This document shows positions 52,604 to 62,203 of a stretch of DNA of 64,000 bases, piece by piece (positions within the stretch are counted from its first letter, which is position 1; each line of letters starts with the position of its first letter). Where the stretch lies: NCBI RefSeq assembly GCF_003258595.1, contig NZ_QHHQ01000001.1, positions 558,001 through 622,000 on the forward strand, read 5' to 3'. The position numbers and the translations under genes were made by a program. The notes below the pieces were generated by a model. It was not told where the DNA came from. It made no database searches and worked only from the letters and a program-made list of their open reading frames with translations. Origin of the DNA: Acuticoccus sediminis (GTDB taxonomy: Bacteria; Pseudomonadota; Alphaproteobacteria; Rhizobiales; Amorphaceae).

Positions 52604-54754
52604 TCAGGTCTGCGCGCCCTCGAGCATGGCGGTGAATTCCTTGAAGGGCAGCGGGAAGGAATAGAGGTAGCCCTGCACGTAGCGGCAGCCGATCTCGCGA
52701 AGCGCCTCCTGCTGCTCCACCGTCTCGACCCCCTCGGCGATCACATGCAGGCCCATCGACCGCGCGATCTGGATGATCCCCTTCACGATCGCTCGCTTGC
52801 GCCGGTCGGTCTCGATGCCGAACACGAACTGCTTGTCGATCTTGATTTCCTTGATCGGGAAGCTCGTGATGTGGATCAGCGAGGCGTACCCGGTGCCGAA
52901 GTCGTCGAGCGAGAACTCCACGCCCGAGGAGGCGAGGTAGGAGATCTTGTCATGCAGGGTCTGGTCGTCGACGCCGATGATGACGTCCTCGGTGATCTCG
53001 ATGATGAAGTCGTTCGGCTGAAGGTTCTCGTTGCGCGCCTTCTCGAGGAATGTGTCCAGGAAGTCGTTGCGCAGCACCTCGGTGCGCGAGGCGTTGACGG
53101 AAATGCGGAAGGGCCGCTGCGTCATCGCCCGCAGCTTGCCGATGTCGGCGATCACCCCGTCGAGCACGGCATGGCCGACCTCGCCGCCGACCTCATGGTC
53201 GTCGAGGACGTAGGCGAAGTCCTTGGCGTCGAGCAGGACGTCCGCCGTCTGCCAGCGCACCAGCGCCTCCGCGCCGACGATCTGGTTGGTCTCGATGTCG
53301 ATCTGCGGCTGGTAGTAGGGGACGAACTCGCCCTTCTTCAGGCTTTCGCGGGCGCGGGCGAGGATCGTCTGGCGGCGCTTGGCGATATCGTTGGCGATCT
53401 GGTGGTCGAAGATGCGCACCGGGTCGTTGGGCGTGCGGCGGGACTGCGCGAGCGCCATCTCGGCGGCACGGGTCAGCTCCTCCGCGCCGGTCGCGTGCTC
53501 GGGGTAGAAGGCGACGCCGACATTGGCGACGACGTCGATCCCCGGATCCTCCCGCCGCATCGCGCTGACCTGGGCCTGCAGGCGCGACAGGGCCGGCTTC
53601 AGCGATTCCCGGTCCTTCACGTCCGACAGGATGAGAGCGAACTCGTTCAGTGACAGACGCGCGATCGTGTCCGACCCGCGCGTCACGCCGGAGAGGCGCG
53701 CCGACACGTCGAGCATCAGCTTGTCCGGCAGGGTGAAGCCGGACATCGTGGTGGTGTGGTTGCGGTTGGCAAGCTCGATGATGAGGAGGGCGAAGGTCCG
53801 GTCGTCGCGCCGTGCCCGCTGCACCGCCGTCTCGATCCGGTCCTCGAACAGGAGGCGGTTGGGGAGCTTGGTGACGGTGTCGTGGTTTGCCGCCCACCAC
53901 TGCCGCCGCTCGGCCGACATCTGCGATGTGACGTCCTGCGTGATGCCGTAGAGGATCGGCCCGTTCGGCCCCATCTCGGCCCGGCCGACGGTGCGCACGA
54001 TGCGCTGGTCGCCCGACGCGGTGCGGATCGGCATGGTGACGTCGAAGCCCGAGCGCTCGGCGGCGGCCCGTTCCAGCTCCATGGTCAGCCGCTCGCGCGC
54101 TGGCGAGGGGTAGAGCGCCAGCATCCGGTCGAGCGTGATGCTGCCGTCCTTCTCGAGCCCGTGCATCCGGTACACTTCGTCGGACCACAGCATGCGTCCG
54201 GAGGCGAGCGTCTGCTCCCAGCCGCCGACCTTGGCGAGCTCCTCGACGTGGTGGAGGAGGTTGGCGGACTGGAGCAGCTTGTGCCGCTCCGCCCGCAGGT
54301 CCTCGAGGCGGTAGAGGATCGGCAGGGCCGAGACGGCGGCGCGGCGGAAGCGCGTGGTGTCGATCTCGCGGCCGGCGGGCGCGAGGTGGAAGACGGTGAC
54401 CTCGGTCTCGGGAAAGAAGAGCGCGCCGATGGTGCCGCCGAGGTCCGGCTCTTCGAGCGTGATGAGCTGGCTCGAGAGGGTGACGTAGGCGTCGTACTCG
54501 GCGGTCAGGACGGCGTCGGACAGCGCGTTGACGATCCGCCGCTTCACGTCCTCGGGCAGGTACCAGAATTCGCTGGAGGAGGCGCGCAGGCTCGCGTCGT
54601 CGGCGTTGACGACCCCGCAGTAGCGAACACCAAGGCTGTCAGCGAGAAGATTGCAGGCAGAGGACGCCAGCTCCTCGAAAGGATCGTCGTCGCCGAAGTC
54701 CGGTCTGTTCAGCATCCCCACGATCCGTGACACCACCGCGTAGAGACCTAGCAT
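52604..54754 (-). CDS. PAS-GGDEF-EAL protein, c-di-GMP phosphodiesterase with degenerate GGDEF
   Basis: 716 residues. An N-terminal sensory part of about 170 residues, a short helix, a PAS domain (GGWEQTLASGRMLWSDEVYRM, then RTASGDQRIVRTVG), a GGDEF-fold domain (about 285 to 450) and an EAL domain (about 465 to 710). The cyclase motif is SLNEF, so cyclase activity is not expected. The EAL domain keeps GAEALVRW, NASRTE, EITEDV, DDFGTGYASL, IKIDKQF and AEGVET with QGYLYS. So it should hydrolyse c-di-GMP, with the GGDEF part perhaps regulatory. No membrane segment is visible. Confidence 0.88.
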   Translation of the reverse strand: MLGLYAVVSRIVGMLNRPDFGDDDPFEELASSACNLLADSLGVRYCGVVNADDASLRASSSEFWYLPEDVKRRIVNALSDAVLTAEYDAYVTLSSQLITLEEPDLGGTIGALFFPETEVTVFHLAPAGREIDTTRFRRAAVSALPILYRLEDLRAERHKLLQSANLLHHVEELAKVGGWEQTLASGRMLWSDEVYRMHGLEKDGSITLDRMLALYPSPARERLTMELERAAAERSGFDVTMPIRTASGDQRIVRTVGRAEMGPNGPILYGITQDVTSQMSAERRQWWAANHDTVTKLPNRLLFEDRIETAVQRARRDDRTFALLIIELANRNHTTTMSGFTLPDKLMLDVSARLSGVTRGSDTIARLSLNEFALILSDVKDRESLKPALSRLQAQVSAMRREDPGIDVVANVGVAFYPEHATGAEELTRAAEMALAQSRRTPNDPVRIFDHQIANDIAKRRQTILARARESLKKGEFVPYYQPQIDIETNQIVGAEALVRWQTADVLLDAKDFAYVLDDHEVGGEVGHAVLDGVIADIGKLRAMTQRPFRISVNASRTEVLRNDFLDTFLEKARNENLQPNDFIIEITEDVIIGVDDQTLHDKISYLASSGVEFSLDDFGTGYASLIHITSFPIKEIKIDKQFVFGIETDRRKRAIVKGIIQIARSMGLHVIAEGVETVEQQEALREIGCRYVQGYLYSFPLPFKEFTAMLEGAQT

Positions 54755-54886
54755 ATAGGGACGACCGGGCCATCACAGAATCGGAACCCGCTCGTCTGGT
54801 CGCTTTCAGATCATTTCAATCGTCATACCTTAATGGCGACCAAAGATCCGGCCGCGGTCCGGCGACGACCGGGGCGAGGCCCGCGG

Positions 54887-55642
54887 TCAGCTGTTGCCGA
54901 GGGCGTAGACGCGGTTGCGGCCCATCAGGTGAAGCTCGGGCCGGGTGGTGGGCCAGAGGCTGGCGAAGACCGGGTCGCTTACCGGCAGCCCGCCGGTGAG
55001 GCAGCCCATGGCGGGCATGACGAGGCGCCGCGCGCAGCCGACGAAGCAGCGCCGCTTCAGCGTGCGGCCCTTGAGCGAGATCCGCGCCGCCGGGTGCAGG
55101 TGGCCCGCGACTTCCCGCTCCTCCGCCGGCTCCGCTGAGGGGATGTGGCGGAAGGTGGTCCCGGCGATGGTGATCGCCTCGTGGACGCTGCCGCCGAGGG
55201 CCGCCGCGCCGTCCTTTTCATGGTTGCCGGTGATCCAGATGAACTCGGCGATGTCCATCAGGGAGGCGAGCATGTCCCGCGCGGGTCCGGCGAGGCGCTC
55301 GGCCCCGAAGGGGTCGTGGAAGGTGTCGCCCAGGGACAGGACACGCGACGGGCGGTGACGCCGGACCGCCTCGGCGAGGGCGGCAAGGGTGATCGCGGTG
55401 TCGTAGGGCGGCAGCATCTGCCCCGTCCGGGCGTAGGACGAGCCGGTCTCGAGGTGAAGGTCGGAGACCACGAGGAGGTCCTCGGCGGGCCAGTAGAGCG
55501 CGCCGGTCGGGTCGAGCAGGACGTCCATCCCGGCGAGCGTCGCGCGGCCGAGCGCGACGGGGGCGCCTTCAGCGGGGCGCGGCAGCTTCGGGCCGGGGAA
55601 GGTGAAGGCAGACATGGCGGCCATGCCGAATGGTGTATCCAT
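54887..55642 (-). CDS. pdeM: Ligase-associated DNA damage response endonuclease PdeM
   Basis: 251 residues. Calcineurin-like phosphoesterase with VVSDLHLETGSSYARTG, LSLGDTFHDPFG, ITGNHEKD, and GHLHPAARI, the metal ligands of the fold. The SYARTGQMLPPYDT and SLKGRTLKRRCFV blocks and the ending NRVYAL are typical of PdeM, which is found with an ATP-dependent ligase, an exonuclease and a DEXH helicase. GGAGGGG lies six bases before the ATG at 55642. The helicase is nearby at 56758. Confidence 0.87.
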   Translation of the reverse strand: MDTPFGMAAMSAFTFPGPKLPRPAEGAPVALGRATLAGMDVLLDPTGALYWPAEDLLVVSDLHLETGSSYARTGQMLPPYDTAITLAALAEAVRRHRPSRVLSLGDTFHDPFGAERLAGPARDMLASLMDIAEFIWITGNHEKDGAAALGGSVHEAITIAGTTFRHIPSAEPAEEREVAGHLHPAARISLKGRTLKRRCFVGCARRLVMPAMGCLTGGLPVSDPVFASLWPTTRPELHLMGRNRVYALGNS

Positions 55643-56016
55643 TTCGTTCCCCTCCGCAACCCGTCGCCATGTGCGGCGAATTGGTTGACAGGGGGTTAAC
55701 GGAGCTGTCCACCGCGCGCGGCGTCGCATCGCGGGGGCCGTGGCACGTTGCCCCCGTTGTCCACCGCCCGGGTTCGCCGTGGGTGCATCGCCGGCAGGGC
55801 ATTGCGCCGTGGCAGGCGGCCGATGCGGCGGTGCCGGAGCGGCCGGCGAAAGGAGTGTGGGCCGAGCGGCCGGGAGCGGCGGGGCGGGCTCGCCAAGGTG
55901 CGAGCCGAGGGACTAAAGTCGGGCTGACCGCCGCGCCCCGGCCCCGACGGGGCGGAGAGAAACCCCCGAGGACCCCGCATGCCGGTCCTCGCCGACGCTA
56001 GGCAAAGACCCCCGCT
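55643..56016. other. Gene-free stretch of 374 bases, no feature recognised
   Basis: Very GC-rich region between divergent pdeM and the 51-residue gene. A frame of 123 codons crosses it but is Arg/Pro/Gly-rich with no fold. Only short GC hairpins were seen, such as GGCCCCGACGGGGC-type pairing near 55945. No tRNA was found. Confidence 0.6.
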
Positions 56017-56172
56017 ATGATGAGCGTACCCTTCTTCACGGCCACCCTCGCCATGGTGCTGGGCTGGTGCGGCCTGCGCATGGCGGCCGCGTGGCTCACC
56101 ATCCTGACGGTCGTCGTCACCTTGGCGCTGTTCGCCGCCCACGCGACCAGCTCGCTCAACATCGAGCTCTGA
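56017..56172 (+). CDS. DUF5993 family small membrane protein
   Basis: 51 residues (MMSVPFFTATLAMVLGW start, ending SSLNIEL) with two hydrophobic helices. Two adjacent ATG codons; the second at 56020 is an alternative start. The gene sits eight bases before dsbB, the usual partner of DUF5993 genes as far as I know. It is too short for most gene callers. Role unknown, perhaps a small subunit or assembly partner of the DsbB-like protein (inference). Confidence 0.65.
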   Translation: MMSVPFFTATLAMVLGWCGLRMAAAWLTILTVVVTLALFAAHATSSLNIEL

Positions 56173-56180
56173 GGCACGCC

Positions 56181-56738
56181 ATGTCCCAACGACTCGCCCA
56201 GCAGCTCAACGTCCTCGGACTCTTCGCCCTTTCGGCGGTGCTCGGGGTCGCGTTCTACGACCAGTTCGTCAACGGCTCGCTGCCGTGCCCGCTCTGCATC
56301 CTGCAGCGCGCCGGGTTCGCGGCGGTCGGCGCTGGCCTCGCGCTCAACGTCCTTCGCGGGCCGACGCCGCGGGGCTACGGCATCATGATCATCGGCGCGA
56401 TCGCGGGTGGGGCGGTGGCGCTCCGGCAGATCGCGCTCCACGTGGTGCCGGGGACCGGCGCCTACGGGCCGCCCTTCCTGGGGCTGCACTTTTATACGTG
56501 GGCGTTCATCGTGTTCGCGGTGATCGTCCTTGGCTGCGGTCTCATGCTGTTCCTGCAGCGCGAGTACGGGATCGCCGGGCGGCCGGGCATCTTCGGCACG
56601 CTGGCGGTGCTTCTTTTCGTGCTCTTGGTGCTCGGCAACGGCGTGTCGACGCTCGCCGAGTGCAGCACGGGCCTCTGCCCCGACGATCCCGTCTCCTACG
56701 AGGGATACGAGGCCTTCAGGGCCTGGCTCGGCAGGTAG
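56181..56738 (+). CDS. dsbB: Disulfide bond formation protein DsbB
   Basis: 185 residues with about five hydrophobic segments. The quinone-side CxxC is in SLPCPLCILQRAGF with the Arg that follows, and the second pair is in ECSTGLCPDDP near residue 160 rather than the long E. coli loop. Re-oxidises a DsbA-type oxidase and passes electrons to quinone. No dsbA is adjacent. Downstream is the DEXH helicase on the other strand. Confidence 0.88.
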   Translation: MSQRLAQQLNVLGLFALSAVLGVAFYDQFVNGSLPCPLCILQRAGFAAVGAGLALNVLRGPTPRGYGIMIIGAIAGGAVALRQIALHVVPGTGAYGPPFLGLHFYTWAFIVFAVIVLGCGLMLFLQREYGIAGRPGIFGTLAVLLFVLLVLGNGVSTLAECSTGLCPDDPVSYEGYEAFRAWLGR

Positions 56739-56757
56739 CCGGCGCCACGCCGCACGG

Positions 56758-59331
56758 TCAGCCCATGGCCTCGCGGACGAGCTCCTCGGCGGCGTCGGCG
56801 AGGAGCTGCTCGGTGCCCTCGCCCTGCACCGGCTCGCGGCCGATCTCCAGCATGATCGGCACCGCGAGCGGGGAGATGCGCGGCAGGCGCACGTGGACGA
56901 TGTCGTGCTTCACGCGCGCCAGCATCTGGCCGAGGCGGCGGATGTCGAGGAGGCCGGTCGCCGCGTCCTGCCAGGTGGCCCGCAGGAGGATGTGGTCCGG
57001 CTCGTGCGAGCGCAGGACGTCGTAGATGAGGTCCGTGGAGAGAGTGATCTGCCGGCCCGTCTTCTCCTGTCCGGGGTGGCGGCGCTCCACCAGGTGGGCG
57101 ATCTGCGCGACGGCCCGGAAGGTGCGCTTCATCAGCATGGAATCGGCGAGCCACTCGTCGAGATCGTCGCCCAGCATGTCCTCGCTGAAGAGGTCGGACA
57201 TGGTGTTGGGCGCATCGTCGAAGTGGGCCGACAGGTCGGAGAGCGCCCAGACGGCGAGGGCGTAGTCCGACGCGACGAAGCCCATCGGGTGGAGGCCGGC
57301 GCGTTCCATGCGGCGCGTGAGGAGCATGCCGAGCGTCTGGTGGGCGAGGCGCCCCTCGAAGGGGTAGGCGACCAGATAGTGGCGCTGGCCGCGCGGGAAG
57401 GTCTCGACCAGGAGCTCGTCCGCCTTCGGCAGCCGCGAGCGGGCACCCTGAAGTTCGAGCCAGTCACGGACCTGCTCCGGCAGCGCGGTGCGGTTGTCGG
57501 GGTCGGCGAGCATCTGGCGCACGACCGAGGCGAGGTAGGTCGTCAGCGGGAACTTCGACCCGCCGTAGTAGGGGATCTTGGGCTCGGACTGGGCCGTCTT
57601 CGTGACGAGCACCTCGTTGTCCCGCACCGCCTCGAGCTTCAGCACCTGGCCGGAGAAGAGGAACGTGTCCCCCGGCGCGAGCGACGACAGGAAATACTCT
57701 TCGAGCTGCCCCAGGATCGGCCCGCGCTTCGACAGGATCCCGCGGCGCCATGAGACGAGGCGCACCGGCAGCATCGCGAGCTCGACGATGGTGCCGACGT
57801 TGAGCCGGTACTGCTTGGCGACGTCCGGGTGGGTGATGCGCCAGAGGCCGTCCTTGCGGCGGCGGATCTTGGCGTAGCGCTCGTAGGCCCGGAGCGCATA
57901 GCCACCGGTGGCGGCGAAGTCGACCACGCGCTCGAACGTCTCCCAGTCGAGCGTGCGGTAGGGATAGGCCGAGCGGATCTCCTCGTAGAGGTCGATGGCG
58001 TCGAAGGCGTCGGCGACGGCCATGCCGACGACGTGCTGGGCGAGCACGTCGAGCGCCCCGTCCTTGATCGGCGGCGTGTCCTGATGGCCCAGGTAGGAGG
58101 CGTCGAGGGCCGCCTGGCACTCCATCACCTCGAACCGGTTGGACGGGACGAGGATCGCCTTGGATGGCTCGTCCATCCGGTGGTTGGCGCGGCCGATGCG
58201 CTGGGCGAGGCGCGAGGCCCCCTTCGGCGCGCCGACGTGGATCACGAGGTCGACGTCGCCCCAGTCGATGCCGAGGTCCAGCGTCGAGGTGCAGACCACC
58301 GCGCGCAGCGCGTTGCGGGCCATCGCCGCCTCGACCTTGCGGCGCTGCTCGCGCTCCAGCGAGCCGTGATGGAGGGCGATCGGCAGCGTGTCCTCGTTGA
58401 TGCGCCACAGCTCGTAGAACAGCGTCTCGGCCTGGGAGCGCGTATTGACGAACACCAGCGTGGTGCCGTGCTCCTTGATGAGGCGGTAGACGTCGCCGAC
58501 CGCCCAGCGCGTCATGTGGCCCGACCAGGGGACACGCTGGTCGGTCTTGAGGATCGAGAGGTCCGGTTTCGCGCCGCCTTCGACGACGATGAGATCGGCG
58601 AGGCCCGACGCGGGCGCGGCGGGCCGGCGCTTCGGGACGCCGCGGCCGTCGTCCTCGCGTGACGACGGGTCGGCCGGCACGAAGGGGACGAGCCAGCCGC
58701 GCAGGTCGTCCGGCTCGGCGACGGTGGCGGAGAGGCCGATCGTTCGCACCTCCGGCGCATGCCGGCGCAGACGCGCAATGCCGAGCGAGAGAAGGTCGCC
58801 GCGCTTCGACGTCACCAGCGAATGCAGCTCGTCGACGATGATGACCTTCAGCTCGGAGAAGAAGCGGGCGGCGTCCGGCTGACTGACCAGGAGGGCGATC
58901 TGCTCGGCGGTCGTGAGGAGGATGTCGGGCGGGACCTCCTTCTGTCGCCGCCGCCGGTTCTGCGGCGTGTCGCCGGTGCGCGTCTCGTGGGCGATGGGAA
59001 GGCCCATCTCGGTGATCGGGCGCTCGAGGTTGCGCGCGATGTCGACCGCGAGCGCCTTCAGTGGCGAGATGTAGAGGGTGTGAGGGCCTTCCCGCAGCGG
59101 GGCGTTGCGGCGACGGTTCTCGTCGGTGATCTCGATCAGGCTCGGCAGGAAGCCGGCGAGCGTCTTGCCCGCACCGGTCGGGGCGATGAGGAGGGTGGAC
59201 CTACCCTCCTCGGCCTTCTCGATCAGTGCGAGCTGGTGGGGGCGCGGAGTCCATCCCTGAGCGGAGAACCATTCGGCGAACGGTTCCGGCAGGGCGCCCT
59301 CGGCGCGGATGGTGTCGGGCGAAGTGAGCAC
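56758..59331 (-). CDS. Ligase-associated DNA damage response DEXH-box helicase
   Basis: 857 residues, Lhr-like. Motif I is APTGAGKTLAGFLPSL, motif Ia ISPLKALAVDI, motif Ib LLTTAEQIALL, motif II VDELHSL (DELH), motif III SATVAEPDDL, later VNTRSQAE, STLDLGIDWGDVDLVIH and QRIGRANHR (motif VI). The long C-terminal region (about 480 to 857) is the Lhr-type extension. GTG start at 59331. The family goes with PdeM, an exonuclease and an ATP-dependent DNA ligase. Confidence 0.92.
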   Translation of the reverse strand: MLTSPDTIRAEGALPEPFAEWFSAQGWTPRPHQLALIEKAEEGRSTLLIAPTGAGKTLAGFLPSLIEITDENRRRNAPLREGPHTLYISPLKALAVDIARNLERPITEMGLPIAHETRTGDTPQNRRRRQKEVPPDILLTTAEQIALLVSQPDAARFFSELKVIIVDELHSLVTSKRGDLLSLGIARLRRHAPEVRTIGLSATVAEPDDLRGWLVPFVPADPSSREDDGRGVPKRRPAAPASGLADLIVVEGGAKPDLSILKTDQRVPWSGHMTRWAVGDVYRLIKEHGTTLVFVNTRSQAETLFYELWRINEDTLPIALHHGSLEREQRRKVEAAMARNALRAVVCTSTLDLGIDWGDVDLVIHVGAPKGASRLAQRIGRANHRMDEPSKAILVPSNRFEVMECQAALDASYLGHQDTPPIKDGALDVLAQHVVGMAVADAFDAIDLYEEIRSAYPYRTLDWETFERVVDFAATGGYALRAYERYAKIRRRKDGLWRITHPDVAKQYRLNVGTIVELAMLPVRLVSWRRGILSKRGPILGQLEEYFLSSLAPGDTFLFSGQVLKLEAVRDNEVLVTKTAQSEPKIPYYGGSKFPLTTYLASVVRQMLADPDNRTALPEQVRDWLELQGARSRLPKADELLVETFPRGQRHYLVAYPFEGRLAHQTLGMLLTRRMERAGLHPMGFVASDYALAVWALSDLSAHFDDAPNTMSDLFSEDMLGDDLDEWLADSMLMKRTFRAVAQIAHLVERRHPGQEKTGRQITLSTDLIYDVLRSHEPDHILLRATWQDAATGLLDIRRLGQMLARVKHDIVHVRLPRISPLAVPIMLEIGREPVQGEGTEQLLADAAEELVREAMG

Positions 59332-59388
59332 ACGCGTAACATAAGTGCCCCGCAGCGCTCCGACACCACCGCGGCCGACGGCCGGCCG

Positions 59389-60480
59389 TCAGCGGCCGAT
59401 ACGCCACCAGGGGCGTTTCTGGGTGATGGCGGTCGTGCGGGCGTGACTGCGGATGAGGTCGTGCACGAAGCCGAGCTTCTCCTCGACCGGCTTGTTGAGG
59501 ACGAACGGGTAGAGGTCCGGCTGCCCCATGGAGCGGTTGATCGCGTTCATCGCCACCGTGACGGGCACCCAGGCGTGCAGGAGGTCGCTGATCGCGCCCT
59601 GGGTGTAGGGGTCGAAGTCGACGTGGTGGCTGCCGTTGTTGCCGAGCCCGGTCGTGCGCAGGCCGAACGCGGCCGCCGTCTCCAGCGCGTCGACGATATG
59701 GATGTAGTGGGCGAACGTCTCGGCCCAGTCCTCCCACGGGTGCGCGGTGGCGTAGGAGGAGATGTAGGCGTTCGCCCAGTCCACCGGCGGCCCGCTGGCG
59801 TAGTGGTTCTGCAGCGCGGCGGCGTAGTCGGCCCGCTCGTCGCCGAACACGGCGCGGTAGGCGTCCTCCTTGCCTGCGTCGCGCACCAGGCGGTCCCAGT
59901 AGTAGTGCCCCACCTCGTGGCGGAAGTGGCCGACGAGGGTGCGGTAGGGCTCGCCCATCTCCGTGCGGCGCCGCTCGCGCTCGGCATCGTCGCCCTCGGC
60001 GATGTTGATGGTGACGAGCCCGTCGGCATGGCCGGTCAGCACCGGCGTGACGGTACCGTCGCCATTCTGCTGGTCGGCGAGGAAGTCGAAGGCGAGGCCC
60101 CGGTCGGGATCCTCGGCCACCGTCGGCTGCGGCAGGTTCCAGCGGATGATGGAATAGAAGAGGTAGCGCTTGGCCTGCTCGAGGTTGCGCCACAGCTCGA
60201 CCGCCTCGGGGTCGGAGAGGTCCGGTATGGTCCGGTTGTGCGAGCAGGCCTGGCACAGCGTGTTGCCGCTGGAGGCCGGGACCAGCCAGTTGCAGGCGAG
60301 GTGCGCGGCGTTGGCGCACGCGTTGTACGTGGTTTGCCCGTTGGACCACGGCGAGCCCTGCGGGGTGGACAGCATGTTGCCGGTGACGGCGTCGAACCCG
60401 AGCGCATTCCCGCAGCGAACGCACTGCGTGGACTCAAAGTGAACCTCGTTGCCGCAGTTCCGGCACGAAAACCGCTTCAT
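59389..60480 (-). CDS. Zinc-ribbon putative zinc metallopeptidase
   Basis: 363 residues. N-terminal zinc ribbon with CRNCGNEVHFESTQCVRCGN, a second Cys pair in LCQACSHNRTIP, and HEVGHYYWDRL, a HEXXH-type motif with a third ligand likely in WEDWAETFAHYIH. This matches the bacterial putative zinc-binding peptidase group (Zn peptidase 15). The C-terminal HDLIRSHARTTAITQK is unassigned. Cytoplasmic by absence of a signal peptide. Substrate unknown. Confidence 0.78.
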   Translation of the reverse strand: MKRFSCRNCGNEVHFESTQCVRCGNALGFDAVTGNMLSTPQGSPWSNGQTTYNACANAAHLACNWLVPASSGNTLCQACSHNRTIPDLSDPEAVELWRNLEQAKRYLFYSIIRWNLPQPTVAEDPDRGLAFDFLADQQNGDGTVTPVLTGHADGLVTINIAEGDDAERERRRTEMGEPYRTLVGHFRHEVGHYYWDRLVRDAGKEDAYRAVFGDERADYAAALQNHYASGPPVDWANAYISSYATAHPWEDWAETFAHYIHIVDALETAAAFGLRTTGLGNNGSHHVDFDPYTQGAISDLLHAWVPVTVAMNAINRSMGQPDLYPFVLNKPVEEKLGFVHDLIRSHARTTAITQKRPWWRIGR

Positions 60481-60770
60481 AGATCGGGTATCCGTTGTGG
60501 TGCGCCCGGCCTGGCGGGGGGATGGGCGCCTGTTCGCCCACCAACGCGCGGCACCGGAAATAGGTTGCGGAAGGGCCCCGCTGCAATCGCGCTGCGATGA
60601 TTGGCGCGATCATTCAGGACGAGACGGCGTCGCCGCGAGTCGTAGGGCCGTCGCATTTGCGGATTCGCGTGCCCATCTGGGGTCCGGGGAGGCAAGGTTC
60701 TCGCCACGGGCGGATGGACACATGGTGTCATCTCCGCCATTACACGCGCCAGTCTCTAGGAGTTAGGCAG

Positions 60771-61805
60771 ATGGGCTACACGGTAGCAGTCGTCGGCGCG
60801 ACGGGGAACGTCGGCCGCGAAATTCTCGATATCATGGCCGAGCGCGGCTTCCCGGCCGACAAGGTCGTCGCGGTCGCGTCGCGTCGCAGCCAGGGGACCG
60901 AGGTCTCCTTCGGCGACAAGACCCTGAAATGCGAGGCGCTGGAGACTACCGACTTTTCGAACGTGGACATCTGCCTGATGTCCGCGGGCGGTGACGTGTC
61001 GCGCGAGTGGGGCCCGAAGATCGCCAAGCAGGGCGCGGTGGTGATCGACAACTCGTCCGCCTTCCGGACCGACCCGGACGTGCCGCTGATCGTTCCCGAG
61101 GTGAATGCCGACGCGGTCGCGGGCTTCACGAAGAAGAATATCATCGCCAACCCGAACTGCTCGACGGCGCAGCTCGTCGTGGCGCTGAAGCCGATCCACG
61201 AGCGCGCGAAGATCAAGCGCGTCGTGGTGTCGACCTATCAGTCGGTTTCGGGCGCCGGCAAGGAGGCGATGGACGACCTCTTCGCGCAGACGCGGGCCGT
61301 CTTCGTCTCGGACGAGGTGCAGTCCAAGAAGTTCCCGAAGCGCATGGCCTTCAACGTCATTCCTCACATCGACGTCTTCATGGACGACGGTTCGACGAAG
61401 GAGGAGTGGAAGATGGTGGTCGAGACCAAGAAGATCCTCGACCCGAAGATCAAGCTGCATGCGACCTGCGTGCGCGTGCCGGTCTTCATCTCCCACTCCG
61501 AGGCCGTGAACATCGAGCTCGAGGAGCCGCTGTCGGCGGACGAGGCACGGGACATCCTGCGCGAGGCGCCGGGTTGCCTGGTGATCGATAAGCGGGAGCC
61601 AGGCGGTTACATGACGCCGTACGAGGCGGCCGGCGAGGACGCCACGTACATCAGCCGCATCCGCGAGGACCCGACGGTCGAGAACGGCCTGGCGATGTGG
61701 GTGGTGAGCGACAACCTGCGCAAGGGTGCCGCGCTGAACGCGGTGCAGATCGCTGAACTTCTCGTGAACCGGAAATTGCTGACGGCCCGCGCCGAGGCCG
61801 CATAA
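60771..61805 (+). CDS. asd: Aspartate-semialdehyde dehydrogenase
   Basis: 344 residues. Reduces aspartyl phosphate to the semialdehyde on the lysine, threonine, methionine and diaminopimelate path. NADP motif VAVVGATGNVGREIL, catalytic Cys in NPNCSTAQLV, SVSGAGKEAMDDL, and HATCVRVPVFISHSEAVNIE. AGGAG about eight bases before the ATG. The 290 bases upstream have no gene. It is followed by a clear hairpin terminator. Confidence 0.97.
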   Translation: MGYTVAVVGATGNVGREILDIMAERGFPADKVVAVASRRSQGTEVSFGDKTLKCEALETTDFSNVDICLMSAGGDVSREWGPKIAKQGAVVIDNSSAFRTDPDVPLIVPEVNADAVAGFTKKNIIANPNCSTAQLVVALKPIHERAKIKRVVVSTYQSVSGAGKEAMDDLFAQTRAVFVSDEVQSKKFPKRMAFNVIPHIDVFMDDGSTKEEWKMVVETKKILDPKIKLHATCVRVPVFISHSEAVNIELEEPLSADEARDILREAPGCLVIDKREPGGYMTPYEAAGEDATYISRIREDPTVENGLAMWVVSDNLRKGAALNAVQIAELLVNRKLLTARAEAA

Positions 61806-61813
61806 CGTCGCAT

Positions 61814-61844
61814 CAGGGTGCGGCGGAGCGTCGCACCCTGTCTT
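61814..61844 (+). terminator. Terminator after asd
   Basis: Perfect nine-base stem CAGGGTGCG / CGCACCCTG with a nine-base loop, followed by TCTT. It lies eight bases after the asd stop. Confidence 0.65.
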
Positions 61845-61867
61845 GCCGATTTGCAGGACTGCAGTCC

Positions 61868-62203
61868 TTAGATTGCAACCGGCCAGATTTTTCCGGGCAA
61901 CGGAATGATGGCGCGGACGTCGCTCATCTGCAGCGGGCGATAGAGGTGCGGGAACAATTGCCCGCCGCGCGACGGCTCCCAGACCAATTTCGCAGTCCCG
62001 ATTAAAAGGCTGCAATCCAGCGCAAAAATGTTCGAATCTCGGGAAAAGTGTTTCTCGAGAGTGCCGGACATCTGACCTTCGGTCGACAGGTGGATGAAGC
62101 CGTCGCGGACGTCATCCTCCGATCCTTCAAAAGTCCATTTTGTGACGAATGTCGCAAGCTCTGTAGGGCGCAGGAGCTTGTAGATCGTTCCGGATTCTTC
62201 CAC
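61868..62203 (-). CDS. DUF952 domain protein
   Basis: 111 residues from a GTG at 62203 with AGGA five bases upstream. The DUF952 blocks are IYKLLRPTELATF, DGFIHLSTEGQM, KLVWEPSRGGQLFPHLYRPL, with the conserved FIHLS and FPHLY. DUF952 resembles nucleotide-binding ADP-ribosyltransferase-type or metalloenzyme folds; the function is not established. Its base composition is visibly lower in GC than its neighbours, as is the 5' part of the S24 regulator gene opposite. Divergent from that gene. Confidence 0.8.
   Translation of the reverse strand: MEESGTIYKLLRPTELATFVTKWTFEGSEDDVRDGFIHLSTEGQMSGTLEKHFSRDSNIFALDCSLLIGTAKLVWEPSRGGQLFPHLYRPLQMSDVRAIIPLPGKIWPVAI

Noticed and set aside
55630-56001. 123-codon plus-strand frame in the gap after pdeM
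   Set aside because: Arg/Pro/Gly-rich with no domain, overlaps the pdeM start and lacks a ribosome binding site.
60595-60615. ATGAT-N7-ATCAT repeat before asd
   Set aside because: Five-base arms in a 290-base gap are expected by chance and no regulator context supports it.
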